Part shown: piece by piece, positions 44,208-53,225 of the stretch | Numbering within the stretch: position 1 is the first letter of the stretch | Layout: each line of letters starts with the position of its first letter | NCBI RefSeq assembly: GCF_002797755.1 | Contig: NZ_PGFI01000012.1 | Location: forward strand, 372,001 to 436,000 | Origin: Brevirhabdus pacifica | Lineage (GTDB): Bacteria; Pseudomonadota; Alphaproteobacteria; Rhodobacterales; Rhodobacteraceae | Direction of reading: 5' to 3' | DNA: 64,000 nt | Program-made: the position numbers and the translations under genes | Notes under the pieces: generated by a model | What the model was told of the DNA's origin: nothing | Databases searched by the model: none | What the model saw: the letters and a program-made list of their open reading frames with translations, nothing else

Positions 44208-45434
44208 ATGCAGAAAATCCCCCTGCCCGAGCGTGATGGCTGGCGCGAGGAAGCCGAGGAGCTTGGCTTCACCTTTGCCGACATGCATGGCGAGCCCTAT
44301 TGGGACGAGACCTCGGCCTATTGCTTCAGCCTGCGCCAGGTGGAGGATGACATCGAGGATCCGGCGACCGAGCTTCACGCCATGTGCCGCGAGGCCGCCG
44401 CCGCCATCGTCGCCAGCCAGGAACTGATGGAGCGTCTGGCCATCCCCGAGGCCCATCGCGACCTGGTCGCCGACAGCTGGTCCCGGGGGGAGCCCGAGCT
44501 CTACGGTCGGTTCGACCTGGCCTATGACGGCACCGGGCCGGCTAAGTTGCTGGAATACAACGCCGACACGCCGACCTCGCTTTACGAAAGCGCCTCCTAC
44601 CAGTGGCGCTGGTTCGAGGCCCAACAAGAGGCCGGCGTCCTGCGCGAGGGCGACGATCAGTTCAACGGTATCCACGAGGCGCTGATCGAGCGGTTTGGCG
44701 AGCTGTTCACCCCCGGCACCGATCTGCATTTTGCCGCCATGGCCGACGTGCCCGAGGATTACGCCACCGTCGAAAGCCTCGGCTGGGCCGCCCGCGCCGC
44801 CGACCTGGGCGCCCATTACACCGACCTCGAGAAGATCGCGATCAGCACCGAGGGCCAGTTCCTCGACGACGAGGACCGGGTCATCGGCATCCTCTTCAAG
44901 CTGTATCCGTGGGAGGATCTTTTCCGCGACGAGTTCGCCGATCACCTGGCCACCTCCGGCACCCTCTTTCTGGAGCCGCCCTGGAAGGGGCTGCTGTCCA
45001 ACAAGGGTCTGCTGCCCGTCCTGTGGCAGATGTTCGAGGGCCACCCGAACCTTCTGCCCGCCTTCTTCGAGGAGGACGTGGCCGAGGCGCTGACGGGAAA
45101 GGGCGCGCCTGCCCCCTCGGTGGCCGAGGCCTTCGACCGGGTGGCGCCCGAACTGTTGCGCGGGCACGTGCGCAAGCCGCTCTTCTCGCGCGAGGGGGCG
45201 TCGATCGCCATCGTCGAAAGCGGCCGCGTCACCGACGCCTCGCCCAGCGACGAATATGCCGCCCATCCGAAGGTGATCCAGGCCTATTACGCCCTGCCCG
45301 AGTTCGACGGGTTCCGCCCCGTTGTGGGTGCCTGGATCGTCGGGCACGAGGCCGCCGGCATGGGCCTGCGCGAGGACCGCGCGCGCATCACCCAGGACCT
45401 GTCGCGGTTCAAGCCGCATTTCATCCGCGACTGA
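44208..45434 (+). CDS. ygiC: Glutathionylspermidine-synthase-like ATP-grasp protein (YgiC type)
   Basis: 408 residues, GSP_synth domain. It starts MQKIPLPERDGWREEAEELGF, has EYNADTPTSLYES (ATP-grasp acidic loop) and ends LSRFKPHFIRD. ATP-grasp chemistry would ligate a carboxylate to an amine, but YgiC homologues lack the amidase half and lack proven GSP synthesis. Other conserved blocks are LGWAARAADLGAHYTDLEKI and SGTLFLEPPWKGLLSNKG. It pairs with the downstream DUF1190 (YgiB) gene, as ygiC–ygiB does in enterobacteria (order reversed here). Confidence 0.9.
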   Translation: MQKIPLPERDGWREEAEELGFTFADMHGEPYWDETSAYCFSLRQVEDDIEDPATELHAMCREAAAAIVASQELMERLAIPEAHRDLVADSWSRGEPELYGRFDLAYDGTGPAKLLEYNADTPTSLYESASYQWRWFEAQQEAGVLREGDDQFNGIHEALIERFGELFTPGTDLHFAAMADVPEDYATVESLGWAARAADLGAHYTDLEKIAISTEGQFLDDEDRVIGILFKLYPWEDLFRDEFADHLATSGTLFLEPPWKGLLSNKGLLPVLWQMFEGHPNLLPAFFEEDVAEALTGKGAPAPSVAEAFDRVAPELLRGHVRKPLFSREGASIAIVESGRVTDASPSDEYAAHPKVIQAYYALPEFDGFRPVVGAWIVGHEAAGMGLREDRARITQDLSRFKPHFIRD

Positions 45435-45495
45435 CCGGCCCCCGCCCCCGGGTGGGGCGGGCCGCGACCGCGCGAAACGTTCGAAAGGACACGAC

Positions 45496-46083
45496 ATGAG
45501 AAAACGCTCCAACCGCGTCGCGCTCACCATCCTGGGCGCCACCGCCTTCACCCTGGCCGGCTGCCAGCACGAAAAGGTCGAAGCCGAGGCATTCCCCGAT
45601 CTGCAAAGCTGTGAAGCGGCCGCATCGGCCGGCGCCGGCGGCCCCGATGCCGCCGATTGCGCCGCAGCCTTCGCCGAGGCGCAGAAGCTGCACGTGGAAA
45701 GCGCGCCGCGCTATGACAGCCTTCAGCTCTGCGAGGAACAGCACGGCGCCGGGGCCTGCGGATCCGAGGCCGACGCGGTCGGCAACCAGTCCGGCGGCTC
45801 GGGCAGCATCTTCATGCCGCTGCTGGCGGGATACCTGATCGGCAACATGCTGGGCCGGGGCGGTGTCGGGGCGCAGCCGCTTTACAAGACGTCGAACGGG
45901 CGCTTTGCCAATGCCACCGGCAGCCAGGTCTACGGCTCGAACCGAGGCCGGGCGACGCTGGGCGCCAATCACTTCGCCCGTCCGCCTTCCACTCTGGGCA
46001 AGGCACCGATGACACGGGCGTCTGTGGCCTCGCGCGGTGGATTCGGCAAGACCGTAGGCTCGCGCGGCGGCTTCGGGGGGTAG
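45496..46083 (+). CDS. ygiB: DUF1190 lipoprotein (YgiB type)
   Basis: 195 residues from ATG 45496 (AAGGACACGAC upstream). Lipobox TLAGC places the lipid Cys at residue 23 of MRKRSNRVALTILGATAF. The mature part has several Cys (LQSCEAA, AADCAAAF, LQLCEEQHGAGACG) and a Gly/Ser stretch GNQSGGSGSIFMPLLAGYLIGNM. The C-terminus is Arg/Gly/Ser-rich and basic, ending VGSRGGFGG. These match DUF1190/YgiB. Its partner is the ATP-grasp protein upstream by 61 bp; the joint function is unknown. Confidence 0.88.
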   Translation: MRKRSNRVALTILGATAFTLAGCQHEKVEAEAFPDLQSCEAAASAGAGGPDAADCAAAFAEAQKLHVESAPRYDSLQLCEEQHGAGACGSEADAVGNQSGGSGSIFMPLLAGYLIGNMLGRGGVGAQPLYKTSNGRFANATGSQVYGSNRGRATLGANHFARPPSTLGKAPMTRASVASRGGFGKTVGSRGGFGG

Positions 46084-46111
46084 ATCCCCCGCCCGGGCGC
46101 TGACAGCCGAT

Positions 46112-46133
46112 TCGCCGAAAAGCGGCGATTTTT
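46112..46133 (+). terminator. Short terminator candidate after ygiB
   Basis: 6-bp stem TCGCCG/CGGCGA with AAAAG loop, then five Ts. Confidence 0.5.
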
Positions 46134-46283
46134 GGCAGCTTTGGCGTCTATGGGATAGGGGAATACCCCCTTCAGACCTGACCTTGGGGCAACTGGCAAG
46201 CCGTCTTTTGGTCGCACAGACGCAAACGCGGCGCTCGCTCAACATTCCTCTCGCGGTAATCCGCCGTCATTTGGGAGGATGTG

Positions 46284-47540
46284 ATGAGAATAATCGTAGC
46301 AACAGCTGCCGCTGTCGCGCTGCTCAGCAGCGGCGCCGCGCGCGCGCAAACCGCCGATGTGCCAGACAATCTGGAAAAGCTGTCGAATTTCCAAAGCACC
46401 GGCACCACCGAATTCCGGTTCATCGAACAGTCGGGCGAGTATGCAGATGGTATTCGCAAGACGCTTGAGCGGATCACCCTGCCCGACGGCTTCAAGATCG
46501 AGCTTTACGCCATCGTGCCCGACGCCCGCCACATGGCCGTGGGTCCGCAGGGCATCGTCACCTTCGTGGGCACCCGCAAGGACAAGGTCTGGTCGGTCAC
46601 CGATCGCAACAAGGATCGTAAGGCCGACGAGGTGAAGGATTTCGCCCCCTCGCTGACCTTCAGCATCCCCAACGGGCCCTGCTTCTCGAACGATGGTTTT
46701 CTTTACATCGCCGAGCAGAACCGCGTGCTTCTCTTTCCCGCCGCCGAGTTCTTCTACGAAAGCCCGGACGTGGCGGCCTTCAACCTGGTCGCCAAGGGGG
46801 ATCTGATCCCCACGGACGAGGAAAGCTTCAACCACACGGCGCGGGTCTGCAAGATCGGGCCGGACGGCAAGATCTACATCTCGCTGGGACAGCCCTTCAA
46901 CGTCGCCCCGGCCGAAAAGCTGGACAAGTACAACAAGTACGGGATCGGCGGCATCATCCGCATGAACACCGACGGAACCGGACGCGAGGTCTATACCTAC
47001 GGCGTGCGCAACTCGGTCGGGCATGATTTCCACCCCGTCACCGGCGAGCTGTGGTTCACCGACAACCAAGTCGACGGCATGGGCGACGACATCCCTCCGG
47101 GCGAGATCAACCACCAGACCGCGGCGGGCCAGAACTTTGGCGCGCCCTGGTATGGGGGCGGTGACGTCCGCACCAACGAGTACAAGGGAGAGGAGCCGCC
47201 CGCCGACGTGGTGATGCCCGCGGTCGAAACCGTGGCCCACGCGGCCGACCTGGGGATGGAGTTCTACGAGGGGTCGATGTTCCCGGCGAAGTACCGCAAC
47301 GCGATTTTCTCGGCCCAGCACGGGTCCTGGAACCGCACGACGCCGGTCGGCGCACGGGTGATGGTGACCTTCATCGACGATGAGGGCAACGCCACCACCG
47401 AGCCCTTTGCCGAGGGCTGGATCGATGAGAACGGCGAATACCTTGGCCGCCCTGTCGACGTGGCCGAGCTTCGCGACGGCTCGATCCTGGTGTCGGACGA
47501 CCTGGCCGGCGCCCTCTACCGGATCAGTTACGACAAATGA
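46284..47540 (+). CDS. PQQ-dependent sugar/aldose dehydrogenase-like protein (periplasmic)
   Basis: 418 residues from ATG 46284 (GGAGG upstream). Signal peptide RIIVATAAAVALLSSGAARA. A six-bladed beta-propeller of the glucose/sorbosone dehydrogenase (GSDH) type: ITLPDGFKIELYAIVPDARHMAVGP, TFVGTRKDKVWSV, ARVCKIGPDGKIYISLGQP, GGIIRMNTDGTGREVYTYGVRNSVG, WFTDNQVDGMGDD, and ELRDGSILVSDDLAGALYRISY. A periplasmic oxidase of a sugar or alcohol with PQQ, though PQQ genes are not in the window. The following diheme cytochrome c would take the electrons; the genes overlap by ATGA. Confidence 0.88.
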   Translation: MRIIVATAAAVALLSSGAARAQTADVPDNLEKLSNFQSTGTTEFRFIEQSGEYADGIRKTLERITLPDGFKIELYAIVPDARHMAVGPQGIVTFVGTRKDKVWSVTDRNKDRKADEVKDFAPSLTFSIPNGPCFSNDGFLYIAEQNRVLLFPAAEFFYESPDVAAFNLVAKGDLIPTDEESFNHTARVCKIGPDGKIYISLGQPFNVAPAEKLDKYNKYGIGGIIRMNTDGTGREVYTYGVRNSVGHDFHPVTGELWFTDNQVDGMGDDIPPGEINHQTAAGQNFGAPWYGGGDVRTNEYKGEEPPADVVMPAVETVAHAADLGMEFYEGSMFPAKYRNAIFSAQHGSWNRTTPVGARVMVTFIDDEGNATTEPFAEGWIDENGEYLGRPVDVAELRDGSILVSDDLAGALYRISYDK

Positions 47541-48256
47541 GGCTGATCGTGCACGCGGCGCTGGCAGGGGTCCTCCTTGCCGGCGCCACCCCGGTCCCGG
47601 GGGCGGGCGCAGGTTCGGGTAACGCGGCGGCCGGTTCAGGTGCCGCAGACGCCGGGTCGGCCCCCGCGCATTCGTCGGCCACGCCCGAAGGGGCGGAGGC
47701 GGGCGCACCCGAGATTCCGGGCGAGATCCGGGGGGATCCGCAGGCCGGCCGCAAGCTGGCGGGACAATGCCGCACCTGCCACGGGCTGGACGGCTATGCC
47801 AAGATCCCCATCGCCCCCCATATCGGGGGCGAGCCCGCCGAATATCTGGCGGCACAGCTGCGCGCCTTTCGCGACGGCACCCGCACCCACGAGATGATGA
47901 GCGTGGTGGCCGCCGCCCTCACCGACGAGCAGATCGACGATCTGGCCGCCTGGTATGGGGCCCAGGTCGCCACCGCCACCCTCGAGGCCGACCCCGAGGA
48001 CGCGCCCGAGCTTTGCGCGGGCTGTCACGGTGTCGACGGCATTACCGAGGATGCACACACACCCAACCTGGCCGGGGAGGCCAACATCTACATCGACACC
48101 CAGCTCAAGGCCTTCCGGTCCGGCAAACGCGTCCACGAGGTGATGACCGACATCGCCGCCGACATGACCGACGAGGAGATCCGCGCCGCCGCCGACTGGT
48201 ACGGCGCGGTGAAGCTGGAAATCGCGCCGCCCCCCGGGGAGGACGCGCCGAAATAG
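47537..48256 (+). CDS. Diheme cytochrome c
   Basis: 239 residues with an N-terminal signal (LIVHAALAGVLLAGATPVPGA), then an Ala/Gly-rich linker to about residue 65. Two c-type heme sites: CRTCHGL (about 78) and CAGCHGV (about 158), both with CxxCH. Each domain has the class-I arrangement; distal Met candidates are in PNLAGEANIYIDTQLKAFRS-like segments (HEMMS and HEVMT). It accepts electrons from the upstream PQQ-type dehydrogenase. Its start overlaps the dehydrogenase stop (ATGA). Convergent with the kinase gene. Confidence 0.92.
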   Translation: MRLIVHAALAGVLLAGATPVPGAGAGSGNAAAGSGAADAGSAPAHSSATPEGAEAGAPEIPGEIRGDPQAGRKLAGQCRTCHGLDGYAKIPIAPHIGGEPAEYLAAQLRAFRDGTRTHEMMSVVAAALTDEQIDDLAAWYGAQVATATLEADPEDAPELCAGCHGVDGITEDAHTPNLAGEANIYIDTQLKAFRSGKRVHEVMTDIAADMTDEEIRAAADWYGAVKLEIAPPPGEDAPK

Positions 48257-48273
48257 CGCGCGGCGCGCGGGGC

Positions 48274-51264
48274 TCAGGCCAGGCGCGCCAGCACCGCCTT
48301 GAGGTCGTTGTCACTGATGGGCTTGCGCAGCATCGGCACCGCCGCAAAGCGGCCCGGCAGATCCTGAAGGCTGGCATAGCCGGTGCAGAAGGCGAAGGGC
48401 ACGCCCAATTCCCGCAGCCGGTCGGCGATGGGATAGCTGCGTTCGCCCGCCAGGTTCACGTCCAATATGGCCGCGTCGGGGCGGGCGCGCTCGATTTCTG
48501 CCAGCGCTTCGTTCACCAGGGCGAAGGGTCCCTGCACCGTCATCCCCGAATCCTCCAGCGCCGCCGCCATCTCCAGCGCGATCAACGCCTCGTCCTCGAC
48601 CAGCAGGATCCGCTCCAGCCGGGTCTCGCTCATGGCCACGGGGCGGGCCGGCTCGTCGCCGCGGGGGCGCGCGGGGTCGACGGTGCCCCTGGCGATCTGC
48701 TCGGGGGGCAGGACCATGCGATACTCAGGCCCGTCAGCGGCCCAGTTCACGTCCAGAACGCCGCCAAGCTGCCCCTGCACCATTGCCTTGATCATGGTCG
48801 TGCCAAAGCCGTCCCGCCGATCCGGGGCGATCGCCGGCCCTTCGCTTTCGCACCAAGTCAGTTCCAACGCCCCCTTGGCGATGGGCGCGCCTTGGGCGTC
48901 GCGCTCGGCCTTGCCTACGAGGCGCCAGCGGACATGCAGCAGGCCGCCGTCGCCGGACATCGCGCCGTATTTCGCAGCATTGGTCGCCAGTTCATGCAGC
49001 ACCAGCGCCAGGGACTGGCCCGCCGCCGGCATCAGCTGGACTTGGGGTCCCTCGACGACGATGCGGTGGGGCAGCGACTCGCGGAAGGGCACAAATTCCC
49101 CCTCGACGATCTGGGCCAAGGGGACGCCTGCCCATTGGGAGGCCGCAAGCAGATTGTGGGCCTTCGACAGGGCGTGAATGCGTCCGACCAGCGCGGTCTT
49201 GAGGTCGCGGATCGTGTCGGCCCGGGTCAACTGAACCACCGACTGCACCACCGCCAGCAGGTTCTTGGCGCGGTGATCGATCTCGCGCGCCAGCAGGGTC
49301 TGGCGCTCCTCGGTGCGGCGCCGATCGGTGATGTCCATTACGGTTCCGGTGAACCGGGTGGCGCGACCTTTCTCGAACAGGGCGCGTCCCTTGGCCTTCA
49401 GCCAGCGGTCGCCGTCGCCGTTCAGCCCTGTCGCGCGATACTCGCAATCGAAAATACCCCCCTCAGGGTCGGTCAGCGCGGCGCGCACCGCGGCTGTGAC
49501 CCGTCCCCGGTCACCGGGGTGCAGCACCTCGATGAAAGCGTCCCCCGGCAGGGTCGAGCGGTCGGTGTCCAGGTTGAAGAGCTTGCGGCACTGGCTGTCG
49601 CATTTCAGCTCGTCCTTCTCAACGTCGAAACTCCAGATGCCGACCTGAGCGGCCTCGATGGCAAGGCGGCTGCGGTCCTTACTGCGGCGCAGGGCGTCGG
49701 AAATGCGGGCCTGCTCGACCGCGACGGCGGCCAGCTGGGCCATCTGCAGCAGAATGGCCTCGTCGGCTTGGTCGAACTCGGTCCCGTCGCACTTGTCCGA
49801 AAGCTGGATCAGGCCCAGGTTCTGACCGTCGCGCCCGACCAGGGGTGCGGCCAGCCAACCGCGCATGGGCGGGTGGACATCGACGTCGGCACTGAAGTTG
49901 CGAAAGCGCGGATGCGCCTCCAGCTCGGCCTGGGTCATGCGCAGGGCGCGGTTTTCCTCGCAGACGAGGTTGTAGATCCCCTCGCCCGTGGGGGGCGCAT
50001 CGTACTCGGCGAACTCAGCGTATTTGTCGCTGAGGTAGACCGCGTTGATCGATTGTTCCCAATGCTCGCCCGCCGTCAGGCTGACGACGGCCTGATGCAC
50101 CTCGACCACGCGGCGCGCGCCCTCGATGATCTGGTCCATCGCGGCATCGAGCCCGTCGGCCGCCGTCACCCGCACCGAGGTTTCGGTGAGGATCTGAAGC
50201 TGTTCCAGGCGCCGCCGCTCGATGTTCTCGGCGCGGGCGCGTTGCAGCATGGCCCAGACGTTGTCGGCCACTTCCTGGACCAGGGCGATCTCGCTGGCGT
50301 TCCAGTGCCGTTCGGAATCCGACAGCACCGCGATCAGGCCGACCATGCGACCGTGCTGGAACAGGGGCACGTCCAGAAGGGCCGTGACCTCCAGCGCGCG
50401 GTAGGCCGGCTCGTATACCGTGCCGGCGATTCGTTGGTCGCGGTAGACATCGGGCACCGCCACCACCTTGCCCGAGCGCAGGGCGCCGATGACCTCGGGG
50501 CCGAAATCATCCATCCGGTAGCGACCGGACAGGCACTTTTCTGGCTCTCTCGCCCAAGCCTGCTGGATGATGACGTGCTCATCGTCCGGATCGACCTCGG
50601 CGAAGGCGGCCTGGCTGGCGCCAAGGTGATGGGCCAGAAGCTCGATCGCGTCGCGCATGATCAGCCCGGAATCGCTGCCGCCGCGCAGCCGGTCCATCAG
50701 CTCGATGCGGAAGCGCTGCCGCGCCTCCTCGCGGATCTGGGAGGTGATCTCGTTCAGCGGACAGAAGATGCCCGAGACATTGTCGCCGCCATCGCGGATC
50801 GGCGTGTAGGAGAAGGAGAAATTCGCAACCTCGGAATATCCGTTCCGCTCCATCAACAGGGCGATGTTATCCATGTGGATGGACTCGCCCCCGTATGCGC
50901 GGCCGACCAGCGCCTCGAGGTCGGTTTCCCAGATCTCGCTCCAGACCTGATCGAAGGGCTGGGCCAGGGCCGCGGGATGTTTGCGTGCAAGGACTTCGGC
51001 ATAGCGGTCGTTGTAGAGAAGCGTGCGCGCCTCGCCCCAGATGATGAACATCGCCTGGCGCGATTTCAGCATCAGCGGCACCAGCACCCTCAGCGAGCGC
51101 GGCCATCCCGCGGGCGGGCCCAGCGGTGTGCCGTCCCAGTCAAAAGCGGCCATGCGACGGCCCATGTCGCCGCCGCCCTCGAAAAGCTGCCCCGCGACAT
51201 TCACGATGTCCTGCGGACTACTGGTCTGATCCACCACTACCTTCTTTATTTTCCGTTTCCCCAT
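48274..51264 (-). CDS. Hybrid HWE-family histidine kinase with PAS/GAF sensors and receiver
   Basis: About 996 residues from ATG 51264 (MGKRKIKK; GTG 51234 with AGAAGG before it is an alternative). Order: PAS (about 35–180, FIIWGEARTLLYNDRYAEVL), two GAF domains (FRIELMDRLRGGSDSGLIM…; TETSVRVTAADGLDAAMD), a PAS (SRLAIEAAQVGIWSFDV) and the HWE phosphoacceptor REIDHRAKNLLAVVQSVVQL with its His. The HWE ATPase with the HELATNAAKYGA box and GFGTTMIKAMVQG follows, then a C-terminal receiver RILLVEDEALIALEMA with the phospho-Asp in AILDVNLAGE. No transmembrane helix, so it is a cytoplasmic sensor. No partner regulator is adjacent. HWE kinases commonly feed PhyR/EcfG stress signalling. Confidence 0.93.
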   Translation of the reverse strand: MGKRKIKKVVVDQTSSPQDIVNVAGQLFEGGGDMGRRMAAFDWDGTPLGPPAGWPRSLRVLVPLMLKSRQAMFIIWGEARTLLYNDRYAEVLARKHPAALAQPFDQVWSEIWETDLEALVGRAYGGESIHMDNIALLMERNGYSEVANFSFSYTPIRDGGDNVSGIFCPLNEITSQIREEARQRFRIELMDRLRGGSDSGLIMRDAIELLAHHLGASQAAFAEVDPDDEHVIIQQAWAREPEKCLSGRYRMDDFGPEVIGALRSGKVVAVPDVYRDQRIAGTVYEPAYRALEVTALLDVPLFQHGRMVGLIAVLSDSERHWNASEIALVQEVADNVWAMLQRARAENIERRRLEQLQILTETSVRVTAADGLDAAMDQIIEGARRVVEVHQAVVSLTAGEHWEQSINAVYLSDKYAEFAEYDAPPTGEGIYNLVCEENRALRMTQAELEAHPRFRNFSADVDVHPPMRGWLAAPLVGRDGQNLGLIQLSDKCDGTEFDQADEAILLQMAQLAAVAVEQARISDALRRSKDRSRLAIEAAQVGIWSFDVEKDELKCDSQCRKLFNLDTDRSTLPGDAFIEVLHPGDRGRVTAAVRAALTDPEGGIFDCEYRATGLNGDGDRWLKAKGRALFEKGRATRFTGTVMDITDRRRTEERQTLLAREIDHRAKNLLAVVQSVVQLTRADTIRDLKTALVGRIHALSKAHNLLAASQWAGVPLAQIVEGEFVPFRESLPHRIVVEGPQVQLMPAAGQSLALVLHELATNAAKYGAMSGDGGLLHVRWRLVGKAERDAQGAPIAKGALELTWCESEGPAIAPDRRDGFGTTMIKAMVQGQLGGVLDVNWAADGPEYRMVLPPEQIARGTVDPARPRGDEPARPVAMSETRLERILLVEDEALIALEMAAALEDSGMTVQGPFALVNEALAEIERARPDAAILDVNLAGERSYPIADRLRELGVPFAFCTGYASLQDLPGRFAAVPMLRKPISDNDLKAVLARLA

Positions 51265-51416
51265 TCCGACGCGACAAGGATCATCCCACCCGGTTGCCCC
51301 CGGATGTTGCCCGGCTGTCCCAACATGCCGCGTCGCCTTGCGAGATAGCAGAGACTCCGCCCCCGGCAAGAGCCGGCCCGCACGAACATCCGCGGCATGG
51401 CGTCCGAAGCGGCAGC

Positions 51417-52862
51417 CTATTCGCCCGGGTCGCGGGAATAAAGGTCTTCGTATCTCACGATGTCGTCTTCGCCGACATAGGGCCCCGTCTGCACCTCGAT
51501 CAGGATCATCGGCACCTTGCCGGGGTTCTCCATCCGGTGGCGGGCGCCGACGGGCACGTAGACGGACTGGTTCTCGCTGACCAGCCGCTCCTCGCCGTCG
51601 ATCTGGACCCGGGCGGTGCCGCTGACCACAACCCAATGCTCCGAGCGGTGGACATGGCTTTGCAGCGACAGGGCGGCGCCGGGATGCACAAGGATGCGCT
51701 TGACCTGGAAGCGGTCGCCAATGGCCAGGCTTTCGAACCAGCCCCAGGGGCGGTGATCGCGGGGATGATCGGTGGCCTGGGCCGCCCCCTTGCCGCGCAG
51801 GTGTTCCACCGCAAGCCGGACGTCCTGGGCGCGGCTCATGTCGGCCACCAGGACCGCGTCGGGCATGGCAATGGCGATGACATCGCGCAGCCCGATGCCG
51901 ACGATCTCGGTCCCTTCGGCCTCGGAGCGCAGGAGGCTGTCGTGACAGTCGATGGCAAGCGCGCGGTCCGACAGGGCAACGCCGCGCGCGTCCGGGCCCG
52001 CCTCGCGCCAGACCGCGTCCCAACCGCCAAGATCCGACCAGCCCCCGGTCAGGGGCACGACCGCCAGCCCCGCCACCTTCTCCATCACCGCATAATCGAC
52101 CGATATGGCCTCTGCATCCGACCAGGCCGCCGGGTCGAGACGCAGGAACCCCAGATCCGGCCTGGCCCGCGCCAGCGCCTGGCTCACCGGGCGCACCAGA
52201 TTGGGCGCATGTGCGTGGAAGGCGTCGATCAGGCTGCGGGCCGAGGCGAGGAAAATGCCCGCGTTCCACAGGAAATTGCCGGCCTCGATCATGCCGCCGG
52301 CGGTCTCGGCATCGGGCTTCTCGACGAAGCGGCGCAGGTCGGTGGCACCGCCCGTCGCGTCCGGGCGCCCGGCCAGTTCCAGGTAGCCATAGCCGGTCTC
52401 GGGCCGGTCGGGGGCGACGCCGAAGGTGACGATACGCCCCGCCTCGGCCGCCGCCAGCCCCTGTCCCACGGCCGCGGCGAAGGCATCGCGATCGCCGATG
52501 GCGTGGTCCGAGGGGGCGATCAGCAGCATGGCGTCGGGATTGGCCGCCGAGGCGTGTATCGCGGCGGCGAGGACCGCGGGCGCGGTGTTGCGCGCCTCGG
52601 GCTCGATCAGCACGGCACCGGGGTCGATCCCCGCCTCGGCCAGTTGCTGGGTCGCGATGAAGCGGTAATCCGACGCGGTGATGACCAGCGGCGCGGAATA
52701 GTGGTGGCCGGGCCCGGTGCCCGCGAGGCGCGTCGCGGCCTGCTGGAACAGCGACCGGGTGCCGGTCAGCGGCGCGAACTGTTTGGGAAAGCTCTGGCGC
52801 GACAGCGGCCAAAGGCGCTCCCCCGCGCCGCCGCAGAGCAGGACCGGTGTGATGGAACGCAT
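51417..52862 (-). CDS. manC: Mannose-1-phosphate guanylyltransferase/mannose-6-phosphate isomerase
   Basis: 481 residues from ATG 52862 (GGGGAGAAG upstream). It supplies GDP-mannose for polysaccharides. N-terminal nucleotidyltransferase: LLCGGAGERLWPLSRQSFPKQF (G-x-G-x-R), then FVEKPDAETA, GNFLWNAGIFLA and VDYAVMEK. C-terminal cupin isomerase: RPWGWFESL (here HRPWGWFESLA), HPGAALSLQSHVHRSEHWVVVSG and IPVGxxHRMENPG-type VPVGARHRMENPGKVP. The bifunctional ManC/AlgA/XanB class. No capsule or alginate operon is in view, so it serves as a stand-alone sugar-nucleotide gene. Confidence 0.95.
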   Translation of the reverse strand: MRSITPVLLCGGAGERLWPLSRQSFPKQFAPLTGTRSLFQQAATRLAGTGPGHHYSAPLVITASDYRFIATQQLAEAGIDPGAVLIEPEARNTAPAVLAAAIHASAANPDAMLLIAPSDHAIGDRDAFAAAVGQGLAAAEAGRIVTFGVAPDRPETGYGYLELAGRPDATGGATDLRRFVEKPDAETAGGMIEAGNFLWNAGIFLASARSLIDAFHAHAPNLVRPVSQALARARPDLGFLRLDPAAWSDAEAISVDYAVMEKVAGLAVVPLTGGWSDLGGWDAVWREAGPDARGVALSDRALAIDCHDSLLRSEAEGTEIVGIGLRDVIAIAMPDAVLVADMSRAQDVRLAVEHLRGKGAAQATDHPRDHRPWGWFESLAIGDRFQVKRILVHPGAALSLQSHVHRSEHWVVVSGTARVQIDGEERLVSENQSVYVPVGARHRMENPGKVPMILIEVQTGPYVGEDDIVRYEDLYSRDPGE

Positions 52863-53225
52863 TGGTCTTCTCCCCTCGTGTCCGCCGAATTGCTGGCCAC
52901 CGGCCGACCCCTGACCGGCCTTCGTGCGGGCGTGGACGGCGGCACCTTGGCGGCGCATCCGCCCGGCACGCAGTCAAACGCCGGGGGTGCGATCCGTGCA
53001 AGCCGTCCCGCCCGCCAATGCAAAGATTGGCGCGATAGGTTGCATTTTAGTTAAATCCGATCCGGCCTATCTCCGGGTTAACCTCAGGGAATTCGGGAAC
53101 TTTCAACCAATGCTGGTGTTTGTGCGGGAAAGACCGCAAGATCGTCCCCGCGACGAGCGCATGCAAGGCCTCCTGCCCTGCTCCGGCTCGCGATCAGGTC
53201 AACACGTTCCAACCGGAGGCCTTTC
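52863..53225. other. Intergenic region between manC and the FNT gene
   Basis: No gene. It carries an EcfG-like promoter candidate (53096–53121) ahead of the FNT gene, and a short AT-rich stretch at 53035–53060. The open frame to 53001 on the minus strand is a shadow. Confidence 0.5.
53096..53121 (+). promoter_or_regulatory. Candidate EcfG-type promoter of the FNT gene
   Basis: GGAAC (53096–53100), 17-bp spacer, GTTT (53118–53121). The GGAAC half is a perfect match. Leader of about 100 bases to the ATG. Confidence 0.45.

Noticed and set aside
47767-51348. A 1193-codon plus-strand frame
   Set aside because: Antisense to the histidine kinase, lacking any family motif; typical GC-rich shadow.
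48274-53001. A 1575-codon minus-strand frame including the kinase
   Set aside because: Only the segment up to 51264 encodes conserved PAS/GAF/HWE/receiver domains. The part beyond is low-complexity Arg/Pro/Gly and overlaps the real manC gene in another frame.
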